Assembly (NCBI RefSeq): GCF_011074885.1
Contig: NC_054690.1
Span: forward strand, 191,001-255,000
Direction of reading: 5' to 3'
DNA from: Brettanomyces bruxellensis
Taxonomy: Eukaryota > Ascomycota > Pichiomycetes > Pichiales > Pichiaceae
Length of the DNA stretch: 64,000 nucleotides
Shown here piece after piece: positions 39,916 through 49,674 of the stretch. How positions within the stretch are numbered: the first letter of the stretch is position 1; every line of letters begins with the position of its first letter. Made by a program: the position numbers and the translations under genes. The notes below the pieces were generated by a model. The model made no database searches, was not told the origin of the DNA, and was given only the letters and a program-made list of their open reading frames with translations.

Positions 39916-42510
39916 ATGTTGGCATCCTTATTATTTGCTACTCTCGTTCAACTTGCAGAGGCATCCCCTATTGGCCTAAATATATTTGAAAAAAGGGGAT
40001 TGGTTGCAGAATCCAAATGTCCTGATTGGAACTTTGATTGGAAATGTACACAGGGTAATTATCCATGTGCAACGTCCTCTGTTTCCAATGTCATTGCCTT
40101 AGGTAACAATGAATACCAAGTGACTTTCAACTTTGATGCTGATGGTTGTGCAGATCTTTCAAACTTGGGAGAATTGAAAGTGATTTCCCTTGATTCACCA
40201 AATGGGAATGAGGATCTTTTGTTTTCAAGAAACTCAAACAAGATTACGAATATCGATCCATGTCACTGGTCGGCTACATTCGTACTTTATGGAGAAGATT
40301 ATGGTGACTACATCTGTACACCATCATTTCAGGTTCAGTATGATTGGTTTTCTGGCAATGGCGTCTCAACTAGTGAAGAATCCTCCTGGAAATACACAGG
40401 TTCGTATGATTATCTCGTTGGTTGTAATGGTGATAATCAAGGACATTCAAATGCTGACTTCCCTCAGTACTGTTGGTCACCTTCCTCGGATACATCAAGT
40501 TCTTCTAGTTCCTCTACAACCACCACAACTAGTTCTACTTCATCAACAACATCAACTTCATCCACTACATCAACTAGTTTAAGGACTACTTCGACTTCAT
40601 CTACCTCTTCAACTACCACTCCATCTACTTCAACTACTTTGAGCTCATCTACCGCATCAACTAGTACTTCATCTACTTCAACTTCCTTGAGCTCATCTAC
40701 TTCATCAAGTACTACTTCATCTACTTCAACTTCCTCGAGCTCATCCACCTCATCAACTACTACTCCATCAACTTCAACTACTTTGACTTCATCTACCTCA
40801 TCAACTTCATCCACTACATCAACTACTTCGAGCTCATCTACCTTATCAAGTACCACTCCATCCGCTTCGTCTACTTCATCGACTACTAGTTCAACTACCA
40901 CTCCATCTTCTTCAAGTACTTCGAGCTCATTATCTACATCCACTACATTAACTAGTTTAAGTACTACTTCGACTTCGTCTACCTCTTCAACTACTACTTC
41001 ATCTGCGTTAACTTCCTCGAGCTCATCTACCTCATCAACTACTACTTCAACTACTTCAACTACTTCGAGCTCGCCCACCTCATCAAGTACTACTCCATCT
41101 ACCTCATCAACAAAGACTACTTTGAGTACAACTTCTACTTCGAGTTCATCATTTTCTTCGACTACTAGTTCGACCACTTCTCCATCCACTTTGTCCACTT
41201 CATCGACTACTAGTTCGACCACTTCTCCATCCACTTTGTCCACTTCATCGACTACTAGTTCAACTACCATTCCATCTACCTCATCAGCAAAAAATACTTC
41301 CAGTACAGACTCATCCACTTCGTCGACTACTAGTTTGAGTACTACTTTATCCACTGCATCTACGAAATCTAGTGTGAGTACCACTTCCACATCATCGATC
41401 TCATCGACTACTATTTCGACTACTACATCATCCACTTCATTCACCACTAGTTTGAGTAGTACTTCCACTTTGAGCTTTATTACAAGTTCAAGCACCAGTC
41501 CATCAATTTTATCTACATCATCATCATTTAATTCCACCATCCCAACTACTAGTTGCGATACATTATCCAGCTCCTCAAAGTTGTCATCGGGCACCTCAGT
41601 TACTTCAGTTCCAACAACTTCTAGCACATTGTCTACAACAAATTCAGGTAACTTCTCATTAGGTTCCTCCACCATATTGAGCACTTCTAAGTTGCATTCA
41701 TCGGCTTCTTCGGCATCATTGAGATTTTCCTCAAGTGAATCAACGATTTCTTCTGGTTATCTCACATCGACTACGCAAGCAACATTTTTGACTACGGTCA
41801 CTGTTCCTTGCTCAACTTTGATCACGACAACAACGTGTACCTTGAACATATGTACTAGCTACGAGACGGCAGTTTCTACCAATAAGGTTGTCACCTTGGA
41901 AAGATCATCTGTTTTGCCTTCGAAATCTGTTAGTAAGTTATCATCATCGTCCATCACTGATGTTGTTCCAGCTACATCTTCGTCGGCATCTTCGAACTCA
42001 GTCTCAAAAGATCGCGAGACAACTTTCTTTACTACAGTGACTATTCCTTGCTCGACATTGATCACAACTACTACATGCACATTGAACAAATGTACCGCTT
42101 ACCCAACAACTGTTTCAACAAATTCTGTTGTCATTTCAGAAACAACTTCTAAGTTGCCTTTAGAAACTGCTTCTGAGCCAGCCACCTTGGTCACAAGCAC
42201 AAAATTACCTGAAGAACCTAAATCCCAGACACCTTCTTCAGCTTCCACTACTGCAACTGTTTGCTCTGGAGAAACATGTTCAACTGCTCCAATTTCTCGT
42301 ACTTCAAAGACTTCTGCAACAGAGTCAACGATAACGAGCAGTTCTTCCTCCGTGCACTCCACAGTTCAGTCAACTGCAAGCTCAACTTCGATTTCTGTGG
42401 CAATCCACAGTGCCATTCCATCTGCTTCTGTGTTTGTTGGAGGTGCCGGAACGTACACTCCAAACGTTTTTGTCGCATTTGTCATCAGTGCTATAGCATT
42501 TGTTATTTAA
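39916..42510 (+). CDS. FLO11/MUC1-type GPI-anchored adhesin (flocculin)
   Basis: Cell-surface adhesin of 864 residues, probably for cell-cell and surface adhesion, pseudohyphal growth or biofilm. A signal peptide (about 1-17) and a dibasic KR (27-28, Kex2-like) lead to a Flo11-type fibronectin-III-like domain (about 35-195): CPDWNFDWKC, GELKVISLDSPNG, FQVQYDWFSG and the hallmark GDNQGHSNADFPQYCW (yeast Flo11: NQGHSQTDFPGFYW). Then comes a Ser/Thr-only stalk (about 196-600), then two copies of a TTVTxPCSTLITTTTCTLN module. It ends in a hydrophobic GPI-anchor signal (PNVFVAFVISAIAFVI). Regulation is likely complex, since 4.9 kb of empty DNA precedes it. Stalk length is expected to vary between strains. 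The domain assignment rests on remembered Flo11 features. Confidence 0.88.
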   Translation: MLASLLFATLVQLAEASPIGLNIFEKRGLVAESKCPDWNFDWKCTQGNYPCATSSVSNVIALGNNEYQVTFNFDADGCADLSNLGELKVISLDSPNGNEDLLFSRNSNKITNIDPCHWSATFVLYGEDYGDYICTPSFQVQYDWFSGNGVSTSEESSWKYTGSYDYLVGCNGDNQGHSNADFPQYCWSPSSDTSSSSSSSTTTTTSSTSSTTSTSSTTSTSLRTTSTSSTSSTTTPSTSTTLSSSTASTSTSSTSTSLSSSTSSSTTSSTSTSSSSSTSSTTTPSTSTTLTSSTSSTSSTTSTTSSSSTLSSTTPSASSTSSTTSSTTTPSSSSTSSSLSTSTTLTSLSTTSTSSTSSTTTSSALTSSSSSTSSTTTSTTSTTSSSPTSSSTTPSTSSTKTTLSTTSTSSSSFSSTTSSTTSPSTLSTSSTTSSTTSPSTLSTSSTTSSTTIPSTSSAKNTSSTDSSTSSTTSLSTTLSTASTKSSVSTTSTSSISSTTISTTTSSTSFTTSLSSTSTLSFITSSSTSPSILSTSSSFNSTIPTTSCDTLSSSSKLSSGTSVTSVPTTSSTLSTTNSGNFSLGSSTILSTSKLHSSASSASLRFSSSESTISSGYLTSTTQATFLTTVTVPCSTLITTTTCTLNICTSYETAVSTNKVVTLERSSVLPSKSVSKLSSSSITDVVPATSSSASSNSVSKDRETTFFTTVTIPCSTLITTTTCTLNKCTAYPTTVSTNSVVISETTSKLPLETASEPATLVTSTKLPEEPKSQTPSSASTTATVCSGETCSTAPISRTSKTSATESTITSSSSSVHSTVQSTASSTSISVAIHSAIPSASVFVGGAGTYTPNVFVAFVISAIAFVI
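40490..41500 (+). repeat. Ser/Thr-codon low-complexity stalk repeats of the adhesin
   Basis: About 1 kb of imperfectly repeated TCA/TCT/ACT/AGT codons with recurring blocks such as TCGACTACTAGTTCGACCAC followed by TTCTCCATCCACTTTGTCCA (twice in succession near 41157-41240). Expansion and contraction by recombination are expected here. Confidence 0.85.
41780..42130 (+). repeat. Two copies of a Cys-containing adhesin module
   Basis: At about 41780-41895 and 42016-42130 the protein repeats TTVT(V/I)PCSTLITTTTCTLN followed by (I/K)CT.Y.T.VSTN.VV. Three cysteines per copy are conserved. Similar modules occur in the C-terminal part of flocculins. Confidence 0.85.
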
Positions 42511-43967
42511 GTATGCAGATCTTTGCTGAAGCCCGAGCACTGAGCAATAATGTTCAAGAGCCACATCTATTTTTGCATTTTCACGTTCTAGATTCATTTT
42601 CGTACTTTTTATTCTCATGCATTGGGCGCATTCGCTCGATGCTTCTGCGTTTCCTGTCTTTAATAATTTCAATATATGTAATTAGTTAAATTCTAATATA
42701 GTTACAAATTTTAGAACAAAGTCAAAAACATAAAACATTATATAAAACAGAATAGTTATGTACCATTGCAATTTCCGAATATTGGACTACTATTATATAT
42801 GATACTTAATGAAATATACCAATATGACATTTTAAAAAATACAAACCAACTGAATGAATAAGGTTTCAATAAACTTTTAACATTTTCAAAAATCTTTTAA
42901 TAGAGGTTTCGCTAGGGACTCTGTTCATTAATAACGTACTAACCCTTTTCCCCATGTGTTTTTCATCACAATCGTAATAATTCACCATAATTTAATTCCT
43001 AGTGAAGGTGTTGATTCAGTCGACACAGGAAACTTCATACCTCAGATATACAACATGGAGAAGCGTCGTTTAATAGACGCACTACTAATACCTAAATATT
43101 CCAAAAACAGAACGCGATAATCCGCAAAGATAAAAAACTTCTACCGGGACCAGTATAATACGTTTAAGTATGATATATATGCTATCCAGCATCCTTTTCA
43201 ATTGCAAAACAAAGATATTTAACACAATACAATAGCGCAACATGTTTTGCTTGAATTGTGGTAGGTAGAACACTTCATGTCTTCTGATATCTAATGCTTT
43301 AATTTGGTTGTTTGATGACGTAATACGTGGAAGTTGCGGCCGACAATTGGTTCTCATGCCTAAACTATTATGAATAGAAAGTCAAGAATATTTTACGTCG
43401 ATTCAGTTATATTGTTCAGGAAGTAAAACAAATTTGGACACCCTGATATTAAAGAAATACTGCCAACTTGGTGAGCATCAGGGGGCAGATAAAATAGATA
43501 ATGTTAATTTTAAAGTCCGAAAGAAGAAGACACGCGGCCCTGGAATAACATCAAATTTGAAATTTCAATATAAAAAAAAAACTAAGCAGAGAAAAAATTC
43601 ACTCGTTTGTTTAGAGAGGGAAAGGTACGTAGCGAAGCATGGATCGATCTAGGCATATTTTTCTTTCATACGAAAGCCTTTGCTTAGTTCTTTTTCAACT
43701 CGATAATTTTATCAACAAGTGATAACTACTTATTACAAAGCAGTGGACTTTCTTTTCCTATTCATCCGGGTTTCCAATTAGGCTCACACATTGGTATATT
43801 AGAGTGTAAGTGCTTTGTTAAGTGCGGCACCGGATTTTGAAGAAATTTCACCATTTTTTTTTCTGAACAGGTCTAAGCTAAAAGCTGCAGGACTACAAAG
43901 GTTTGATGACCATATCCAGCACCTCAACAATTGAATAAACAATATAGAACGGCAGTACACACACAGA
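42511..43967. promoter_or_regulatory. 1.46-kb intergenic region, PMR1 promoter
   Basis: Adhesin 3' flank and PMR1 promoter. A TAGGCTCA sequence (43779-43786), about 180 bases before the PMR1 ATG, matches the calcineurin-dependent response element GNGGC(G/T)CA at 7 of 8 positions. The frame at 43434-43652 has no ATG (TTG start) and is Lys/Arg-rich without a recognised domain. Confidence 0.45.
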
Positions 43968-46793
43968 ATGTCGGAAAATCCATATTCAAGTACCGTTGAG
44001 ATGAACTCGGTTGATACCGAGGAGACAGACCGACTAGCTCCATCTATTCCTATGAATCACACCGAATCAAGCAGCTCAAGGTCTAGTAATAGTGCCTCAG
44101 CCAAGTACTGCCAAAAGACTATTGAGGAGACTGCGCGGGACTTTGGTACAGATATCACAGCTGGACTCTCTTCCTCCCAGATACCGTATAGGAGAAGCGT
44201 TTATGGAATGAACGAGCTTGCTAAAGAGGAGAAAGAGTGGCTACTGCTTAAATTTCTTTCATCCTTCTACACTGATCCATTGATTATGCTTTTGATTGGC
44301 TCGGCATTGATTAGTTTCTACATGGGGAACATTGATGACGGTGTCTCGATTGCCTCGGCTGTTGCAATTGTGGTTACTGTTGGATTTATCCAGGAATACA
44401 GATCTGAAAAGTCGCTCGAGGCTCTTAACCAGCTTGTTCCGGAAATGGCACATTTAACCAGAGATGGTAACACTGAGACTGTTCTAGCTACACTTCTTGT
44501 CCCGGGAGACCTTATACACTTTGCTGTTGGTGACAGGATTCCGGCAGATATTCGTCTGACGGAAGCTGTTCAACTTACTGTTGACGAAAGCAGTCTTACA
44601 GGAGAGACTAGCCCGGTTTCGAAGATATCCGAGGCTATAATTCCGGCTGTTGGTGATGCAAACACTGGAATCTCGACTCCAGGTAGCATTCCAGTCAATG
44701 CTAGAAGCAATATAGCATTCATGGGCACCTTGGTTAGAGATGGACATGGATCCGGAATAGTCGTTGGAACGTCCAAGCAGACAGCCTTTGGTAGTGTGTT
44801 TGATATGATGTCCACCATAGAGAAACCAAAAACACCCCTTCAGCAGTCTATGGATAAGCTTGGAAAGGAGCTTTCTGCCTTTAGTTTTGCCGTGATCGGT
44901 GTGATCGGTGTGATCGGTATATTCCAGGGTCGTTCATGGCTTGATGTGTTTCAAGTTTCTGTTTCTCTTGCTGTTGCTGCCATCCCTGAAGGTCTTCCAA
45001 TCATTGTGGCCGTCACTTTAGCTTTAGGTGTTCTTCGAATGGCTCGCCAAAAGGCAATTGTTAAACAGCTTCCTAGTGTTGAAACCTTAGGATCGGTCAA
45101 TGTCATTTGCTCGGACAAAACAGGTACCTTAACACAAAATCACATGACAGTTGTCAAGGTCTGGACTCCAGATATGGAATCCAGTTCATTGGAGGTGGAT
45201 CACGAAAGCAATTATTCATCAAGTATGACAAAATCTCTTGAAGCCCTTTTGGTGACGGGACTATTTTGTAACAATGCCAAATACTCGGTTGAAAAGCAGT
45301 GCTTCCAAGGAAATCCAACCGATATTGCCCTACTTGAGATTCTCGAGAAGTTTGGATTGTCAGACTATAGGAATAGCAGGGAGAGATCTAACGAGCTCCC
45401 ATTTAACTCCTCAAGAAAGTATATGGCTGTGTCAATTGAAAATAGTGACAAAGGAGATAGCACGACGTTTGTCAAAGGAGCAATTGAGAAAATTCTTGCC
45501 ATGTCAAAGACGTACATAGCTAAGGATGGAGAAGCTAGGCTTCTTACCGAGAAGACAAAGAATTCGATCAACATGATGGCTGATAAGCTTGCCGAAGGCG
45601 GTCTCAGAGTTTTGGCTATGGCTAAGTCATCTAGTAAATTTGCAAAGATTCCATCCAAGCTTTGCTTCTGCGGTATGGTGGCAATGAACGATCCTCCAAG
45701 GCCTTGTGTCCGTGAATCAATTGCCTCTTTGATGCAAGGAGGTGTGCATGTGATCATGATTACCGGTGATTCTGAAACCACTGCTTTGAACATTGCAAGG
45801 AAAGTTGGCATGCCTGTTACAGATCCGCAGAGATGCGTTCTGTCTGGAGAAAAAATCGACTCAATGACTGATCAAGCACTTTCGGAGGCTATTCAGTACG
45901 TTTCTGTGTTTGCAAGAACTACTCCTGAGCATAAGCTTTCTATTGTGAGGGCTCTTCAGATGCGTGGAGATATTGTTGCTATGACAGGTGATGGTGTTAA
46001 TGATGCACCAGCATTGAAATTGGCTGATATTGGTATTGCAATGGGCCAGAATGGTACAGATGTGGCTAAAGAGGCTGCTGATATGATTCTTACTGACGAT
46101 GACTTCAGCACTATTTTAAATGCTATTAAGGAGGGTAAGGGAATCTTCTATAATATACAGAGTTTCCTTACATTCCAGCTTTCTACGTCTGTTGCTGCTC
46201 TTACGATTGTTGCATTATCAACAATGCTAGATCTTCCTAATCCTTTGAATGCAATGCAAATCCTTTGGATTAACATTATCATGGATGGACCTCCAGCACA
46301 ATCATTGGGTGTTGAACCAGTTGATCCCGAGGTTATGCAGAAACCGCCAAGGACTAGAAATGACAGAATTTTGACTATGAGTGTCATTAAACGTGTGCTT
46401 TTTTCGGCATCCTTTATCATTATCGGCACTTGTTTAGTTTATTTCAGGGAAATGTCGGATTCAATTACACGCAGAGATACTACAATGACATTTACATGCT
46501 TTGTTTTCTTTGATATGTTCAACGCATTGGCATGCAGATCAAAGACGAGATCAGCTTTTGAATTGGGACTTTCGAACAAGATGTTCAACTTTGCAGTTGG
46601 CGGCTCAATTATTGGACAGTTGTGTGCAATCTACGTTCCATACTTACAATCCACATTCCAGACGGAGGCTCTCTCGTTTAAAGATATCTTGTGCTTACTT
46701 GTCCTATCCAGTACTGTGTGGATTGCAGATGAAATCGTTAAGCACTACAGGAAGACTAGAAATGTATTTCCTAATAACGCTCGCTGGGTTTAA
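43968..46793 (+). CDS. PMR1: Golgi P-type Ca2+/Mn2+-ATPase PMR1
   Basis: Pumps Ca2+ and Mn2+ into the Golgi for secretion, glycosylation and ion homeostasis. The 941-residue length is close to yeast Pmr1 (950). Motifs in order: LTGETSP (actuator), PEGLPIIV in M4, CSDKTGTLTQNH with phosphorylated Asp at about 383, FVKGAIEKIL (nucleotide binding), MITGDSETTA, TGDGVNDAPALKLADIGIAM and M6 NIIMDGPPAQSLGVEP, whose Asn and Asp bind the ion. The NPLNAMQILWINIIMDGPPA form identifies the SPCA/Pmr1 class rather than SERCA or PMCA. No extra domains seen. It converges with HCA4 (128 bases between stops). CRZ1, a known regulator of PMR1 in S. cerevisiae, is in the same window. Confidence 0.97.
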   Translation: MSENPYSSTVEMNSVDTEETDRLAPSIPMNHTESSSSRSSNSASAKYCQKTIEETARDFGTDITAGLSSSQIPYRRSVYGMNELAKEEKEWLLLKFLSSFYTDPLIMLLIGSALISFYMGNIDDGVSIASAVAIVVTVGFIQEYRSEKSLEALNQLVPEMAHLTRDGNTETVLATLLVPGDLIHFAVGDRIPADIRLTEAVQLTVDESSLTGETSPVSKISEAIIPAVGDANTGISTPGSIPVNARSNIAFMGTLVRDGHGSGIVVGTSKQTAFGSVFDMMSTIEKPKTPLQQSMDKLGKELSAFSFAVIGVIGVIGIFQGRSWLDVFQVSVSLAVAAIPEGLPIIVAVTLALGVLRMARQKAIVKQLPSVETLGSVNVICSDKTGTLTQNHMTVVKVWTPDMESSSLEVDHESNYSSSMTKSLEALLVTGLFCNNAKYSVEKQCFQGNPTDIALLEILEKFGLSDYRNSRERSNELPFNSSRKYMAVSIENSDKGDSTTFVKGAIEKILAMSKTYIAKDGEARLLTEKTKNSINMMADKLAEGGLRVLAMAKSSSKFAKIPSKLCFCGMVAMNDPPRPCVRESIASLMQGGVHVIMITGDSETTALNIARKVGMPVTDPQRCVLSGEKIDSMTDQALSEAIQYVSVFARTTPEHKLSIVRALQMRGDIVAMTGDGVNDAPALKLADIGIAMGQNGTDVAKEAADMILTDDDFSTILNAIKEGKGIFYNIQSFLTFQLSTSVAALTIVALSTMLDLPNPLNAMQILWINIIMDGPPAQSLGVEPVDPEVMQKPPRTRNDRILTMSVIKRVLFSASFIIIGTCLVYFREMSDSITRRDTTMTFTCFVFFDMFNALACRSKTRSAFELGLSNKMFNFAVGGSIIGQLCAIYVPYLQSTFQTEALSFKDILCLLVLSSTVWIADEIVKHYRKTRNVFPNNARWV

Positions 46794-46921
46794 TAGAGTG
46801 ACACCTGACGAGGATATGCTTTTTTTTACATGCCATTGTTATCTATGTAACTATAAATACAACATACTGATGAAAATGTGATTATTATTATCGTACTTAA
46901 TTTTACAGGGCACATCTACGC

Positions 46922-49345
46922 TTACTCATTAATAAGCTTTTCACTAAGTGCCTCAAGATCTGTGATACCTTCGGGTTTCTCCATTTCAATGACGTCGTCT
47001 TCTTCTTCGTCTTCATTTGGAATTCTTGCTCTTTTGGATGGCGGCTCAGCTTCTTCTTTTTCTTCTTCCTCGCTTTCTTCATCTTCAGCACTTCTCTTTC
47101 TCTGCTTTTCTTCAAGTTCCTCCTCTTCCTTAGCTCCTATTGCGAGATCTCTATCCAAATCAGGAACATCATCTTCCACACCTGACTGACTTTCCTCTGC
47201 ACTGGAAGCTTGGTTATCTTCATTCTCATTTCCTAGAACAACATAAGTATGGACCTCATCATCTTCCTCAGCTTCTTTAGCCATTCTCTCAATCTCCTTT
47301 CTCCTTCTCTTCTTTTCTGCCCTTCTTTCCTTAGCCACATTTTTATCTTCAACATCAGCAGTCTCTAACTTGTTCCGCTCCTCCTTCAAGAACTTCTCCT
47401 TCAACTGGTCAACTGGTCCTTCTTTTTCCACATCTTTCATATTCTGAAGCTCATAAACTGGATGGGCATTTCCACTGTCATCAAAAACCATTTTGGACCC
47501 CTTACCCTTCAACTTAGCGCTAAGCTTCTTTGATGTAGCTCTCTTTATTGCTCGCTTCGAAGTTGCATTATATTCCAACATAGGAAGCTCTTCATCGTCC
47601 ACCTCTGACATCTTTCTTCTGACCGTAAGGAACTCATCATCATCATTTCCATCCTTTTTACCGGCAGTGTCTTCAGTCATCTGTAAATAATGCTCAGAGA
47701 GCACACTTTGGTTTTTCCTTTCGAACATTTTGTCGTACTTGGTCCTACTTTTCTTATCATCTTTAATATCGCCATTCTCGTCAGCCGTTGCCAACAGTCT
47801 TAGCTTACGGGAAGCATTCTTCTTCTTCTTCATTTTTAATAATTCTGATTCTGATAAAACCTTTCCCTCTTGGGCCCGCTTCAAGAACTTCACGTTTGGT
47901 GTACCCGGAAGACCTAAAGAGGCCGCAAACTTCTGCAATGGCAGCTTTGTAAGATCAAAAACATCCTTATCTTTTTGAACGAAGATAGATTTACAATACG
48001 AAACGAATGCCTTCTGGCCAAGGTACTTCAATTCGGGACTTTCAAAGCATAGAGACTGTAATTGACTCCTTATGCTTTTCTTCTTGGAACCTTTAACTTT
48101 TAGCTTCATAACTTCGATCCGCTTGGTGGAAAGTCTCTGAAGATACGGCTTTTCTTCACTTGGAAGCAACATCAACATAGATTTTCCTGAGCGACCAAAA
48201 CGGGCAGACCTTCCCACTCTATGAACATATGTAGCTGCATCTTCCGGACAGTCAACTTGAATAACCCAATCAACTGCAGGGAAATCCAAACCTCTGGCTA
48301 CAACGTCAGTAGCGAAAAGACAACAGTGACTTGCATGCGTGAATGCCGTAGTAGTTTCAAGCCTAGCCTTCTCTTTTTGTCGTCCATGAAGTTTAAGGAG
48401 CTGAATACCCGGTCTTAACTTTCTGAAGGATTCGTATGTAAAATGAACTTGTTTTGATGATGAGAAAAACACTAAAATTTTAGACTTTAGGTGTGACTTA
48501 ATAAAGCTCCACAACAGATCGACTTTTTCGTACAATTCAGTGGACACATAATACTGATCAAGACTTTCGGGAGTAAGAGACTCATTATCCGCAGAAGTTG
48601 ATATGTACTTCGGATTCACGAGAGAGAGTCTGGCTAGGTCTTTAACTGATTTTGTTTGTGTAGCAGAAAACAACATTGTCTGTCTTTCTGGAGGAAGCTC
48701 GCTCAATATGCTATCAATGGTCTTCTTGAAACCCATATCAAGAATTCTATCTGCTTCATCAAAAACAAGCATATGCAAATTATCCAACTTTAAAGAGGCA
48801 GATTCATCCATATGCTGTAAAATTCTACCCGGTGTTCCAACCAATATATTAATTCTTCCAATTCTTTCCCGCTCGAACTTGTAGTCTTTTCCTCCAATGA
48901 CCAAACCTGCCGATAGCGAACAGTATTTACCAATTTTTAGCAAAACCTCGTATGTTTGAACAGCCAACTCCCTCGTAGGTGATATAATAAGAGCTCCCAC
49001 TCCATCCATTTCGTCCCATTTGTCGTAAGTCAATCTCTCTAATATTGGAACAAGAAATGCCAAAGTTTTCCCGGATCCAGTTTTGGCTGCACCTAGAATA
49101 TCTTGACCTTTTAAACATATTGGAATAGCCTCGCGCTGAATATCTGTAATATCTATAAACCCAGACTCTTGTAGGCCCTTTTGCATTTCCTCTGTAAGTG
49201 GGAGATCCGAAAACTTTGATAAGTTAGGATGATCTTTAGGATCAAAGCTCTCAGCTTCTTCTTGAAGTTCTTTTAACTTCTCGAAATGCTTTTTATGAAA
49301 TCTCCGCCTATCTCTTCGGGATATCGAATGTGGGTGTTTTGCCAT
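46922..49345 (-). CDS. HCA4: Nucleolar DEAD-box RNA helicase HCA4/DBP4
   Basis: ATP-dependent helicase for U14 snoRNA release and 18S rRNA maturation in the nucleolus. 807 residues (yeast 770). The Q-motif LTEEMQKGLQESGFIDITDI leads to motifs AKTGSGKT, PTRELA, GTPGRI, DEAD, SAT, then ATDVVARGLD and HRVGRSAR. The flanks AGLVIGGKDYKFERERI and DNLHMLVFDEADRILDMGFK match Dbp4 closely. The C-terminal third is Lys/Glu-rich with an acidic end, as in the family. The promoter has GATGAG (49380-49385) and TGAAAACTTT (49461-49470), resembling PAC and RRPE boxes of ribosome-biogenesis genes. Confidence 0.95.
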   Translation of the reverse strand: MAKHPHSISRRDRRRFHKKHFEKLKELQEEAESFDPKDHPNLSKFSDLPLTEEMQKGLQESGFIDITDIQREAIPICLKGQDILGAAKTGSGKTLAFLVPILERLTYDKWDEMDGVGALIISPTRELAVQTYEVLLKIGKYCSLSAGLVIGGKDYKFERERIGRINILVGTPGRILQHMDESASLKLDNLHMLVFDEADRILDMGFKKTIDSILSELPPERQTMLFSATQTKSVKDLARLSLVNPKYISTSADNESLTPESLDQYYVSTELYEKVDLLWSFIKSHLKSKILVFFSSSKQVHFTYESFRKLRPGIQLLKLHGRQKEKARLETTTAFTHASHCCLFATDVVARGLDFPAVDWVIQVDCPEDAATYVHRVGRSARFGRSGKSMLMLLPSEEKPYLQRLSTKRIEVMKLKVKGSKKKSIRSQLQSLCFESPELKYLGQKAFVSYCKSIFVQKDKDVFDLTKLPLQKFAASLGLPGTPNVKFLKRAQEGKVLSESELLKMKKKKNASRKLRLLATADENGDIKDDKKSRTKYDKMFERKNQSVLSEHYLQMTEDTAGKKDGNDDDEFLTVRRKMSEVDDEELPMLEYNATSKRAIKRATSKKLSAKLKGKGSKMVFDDSGNAHPVYELQNMKDVEKEGPVDQLKEKFLKEERNKLETADVEDKNVAKERRAEKKRRRKEIERMAKEAEEDDEVHTYVVLGNENEDNQASSAEESQSGVEDDVPDLDRDLAIGAKEEEELEEKQRKRSAEDEESEEEEKEEAEPPSKRARIPNEDEEEDDVIEMEKPEGITDLEALSEKLINE

Positions 49346-49674
49346 TATATGATTACAGATGCAACTTCTAATTCCTTTAGATGAGTACTTTAAGAAGGGA
49401 GGATGGAATAATCTTAAAACATGTGTATTTGGTTCTAGCTCCGTTCAACTGTTTTGCGGTTGAAAACTTTCATCCTCAACAATAGAATTAATTTTTTTTT
49501 TTTTTTTAACTGAAAGATTTCTGATTCGACCGGACTTGGACTAATCCTTACTTATACTTCCTTAGTTCTATACCTTATTTGTCTTATACTCATCAAAAAT
49601 ATAATACATTATAATCGTATACATCTTTCCACATTATCAATAATCTATAATTTTTAAAAAACGCACCTCTTTTA
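49346..49674. promoter_or_regulatory. HCA4 promoter / BCK1 3' flank
   Basis: 329 bases between tandem minus-strand genes. The HCA4-proximal part contains GATGAG and TGAAAACTTT (see HCA4) and a T-run at about 49490-49508. Confidence 0.5.

Noticed and set aside
40464..41684. 406-codon minus-strand frame rich in Val, Asp, Glu
   Set aside because: Exact antisense of the Ser/Thr stalk; low-complexity mirror of the repeat codons.
43434..43652. 72-codon Lys/Arg-rich frame before PMR1
   Set aside because: Starts at TTG only, no ATG, no domain, in a promoter region.
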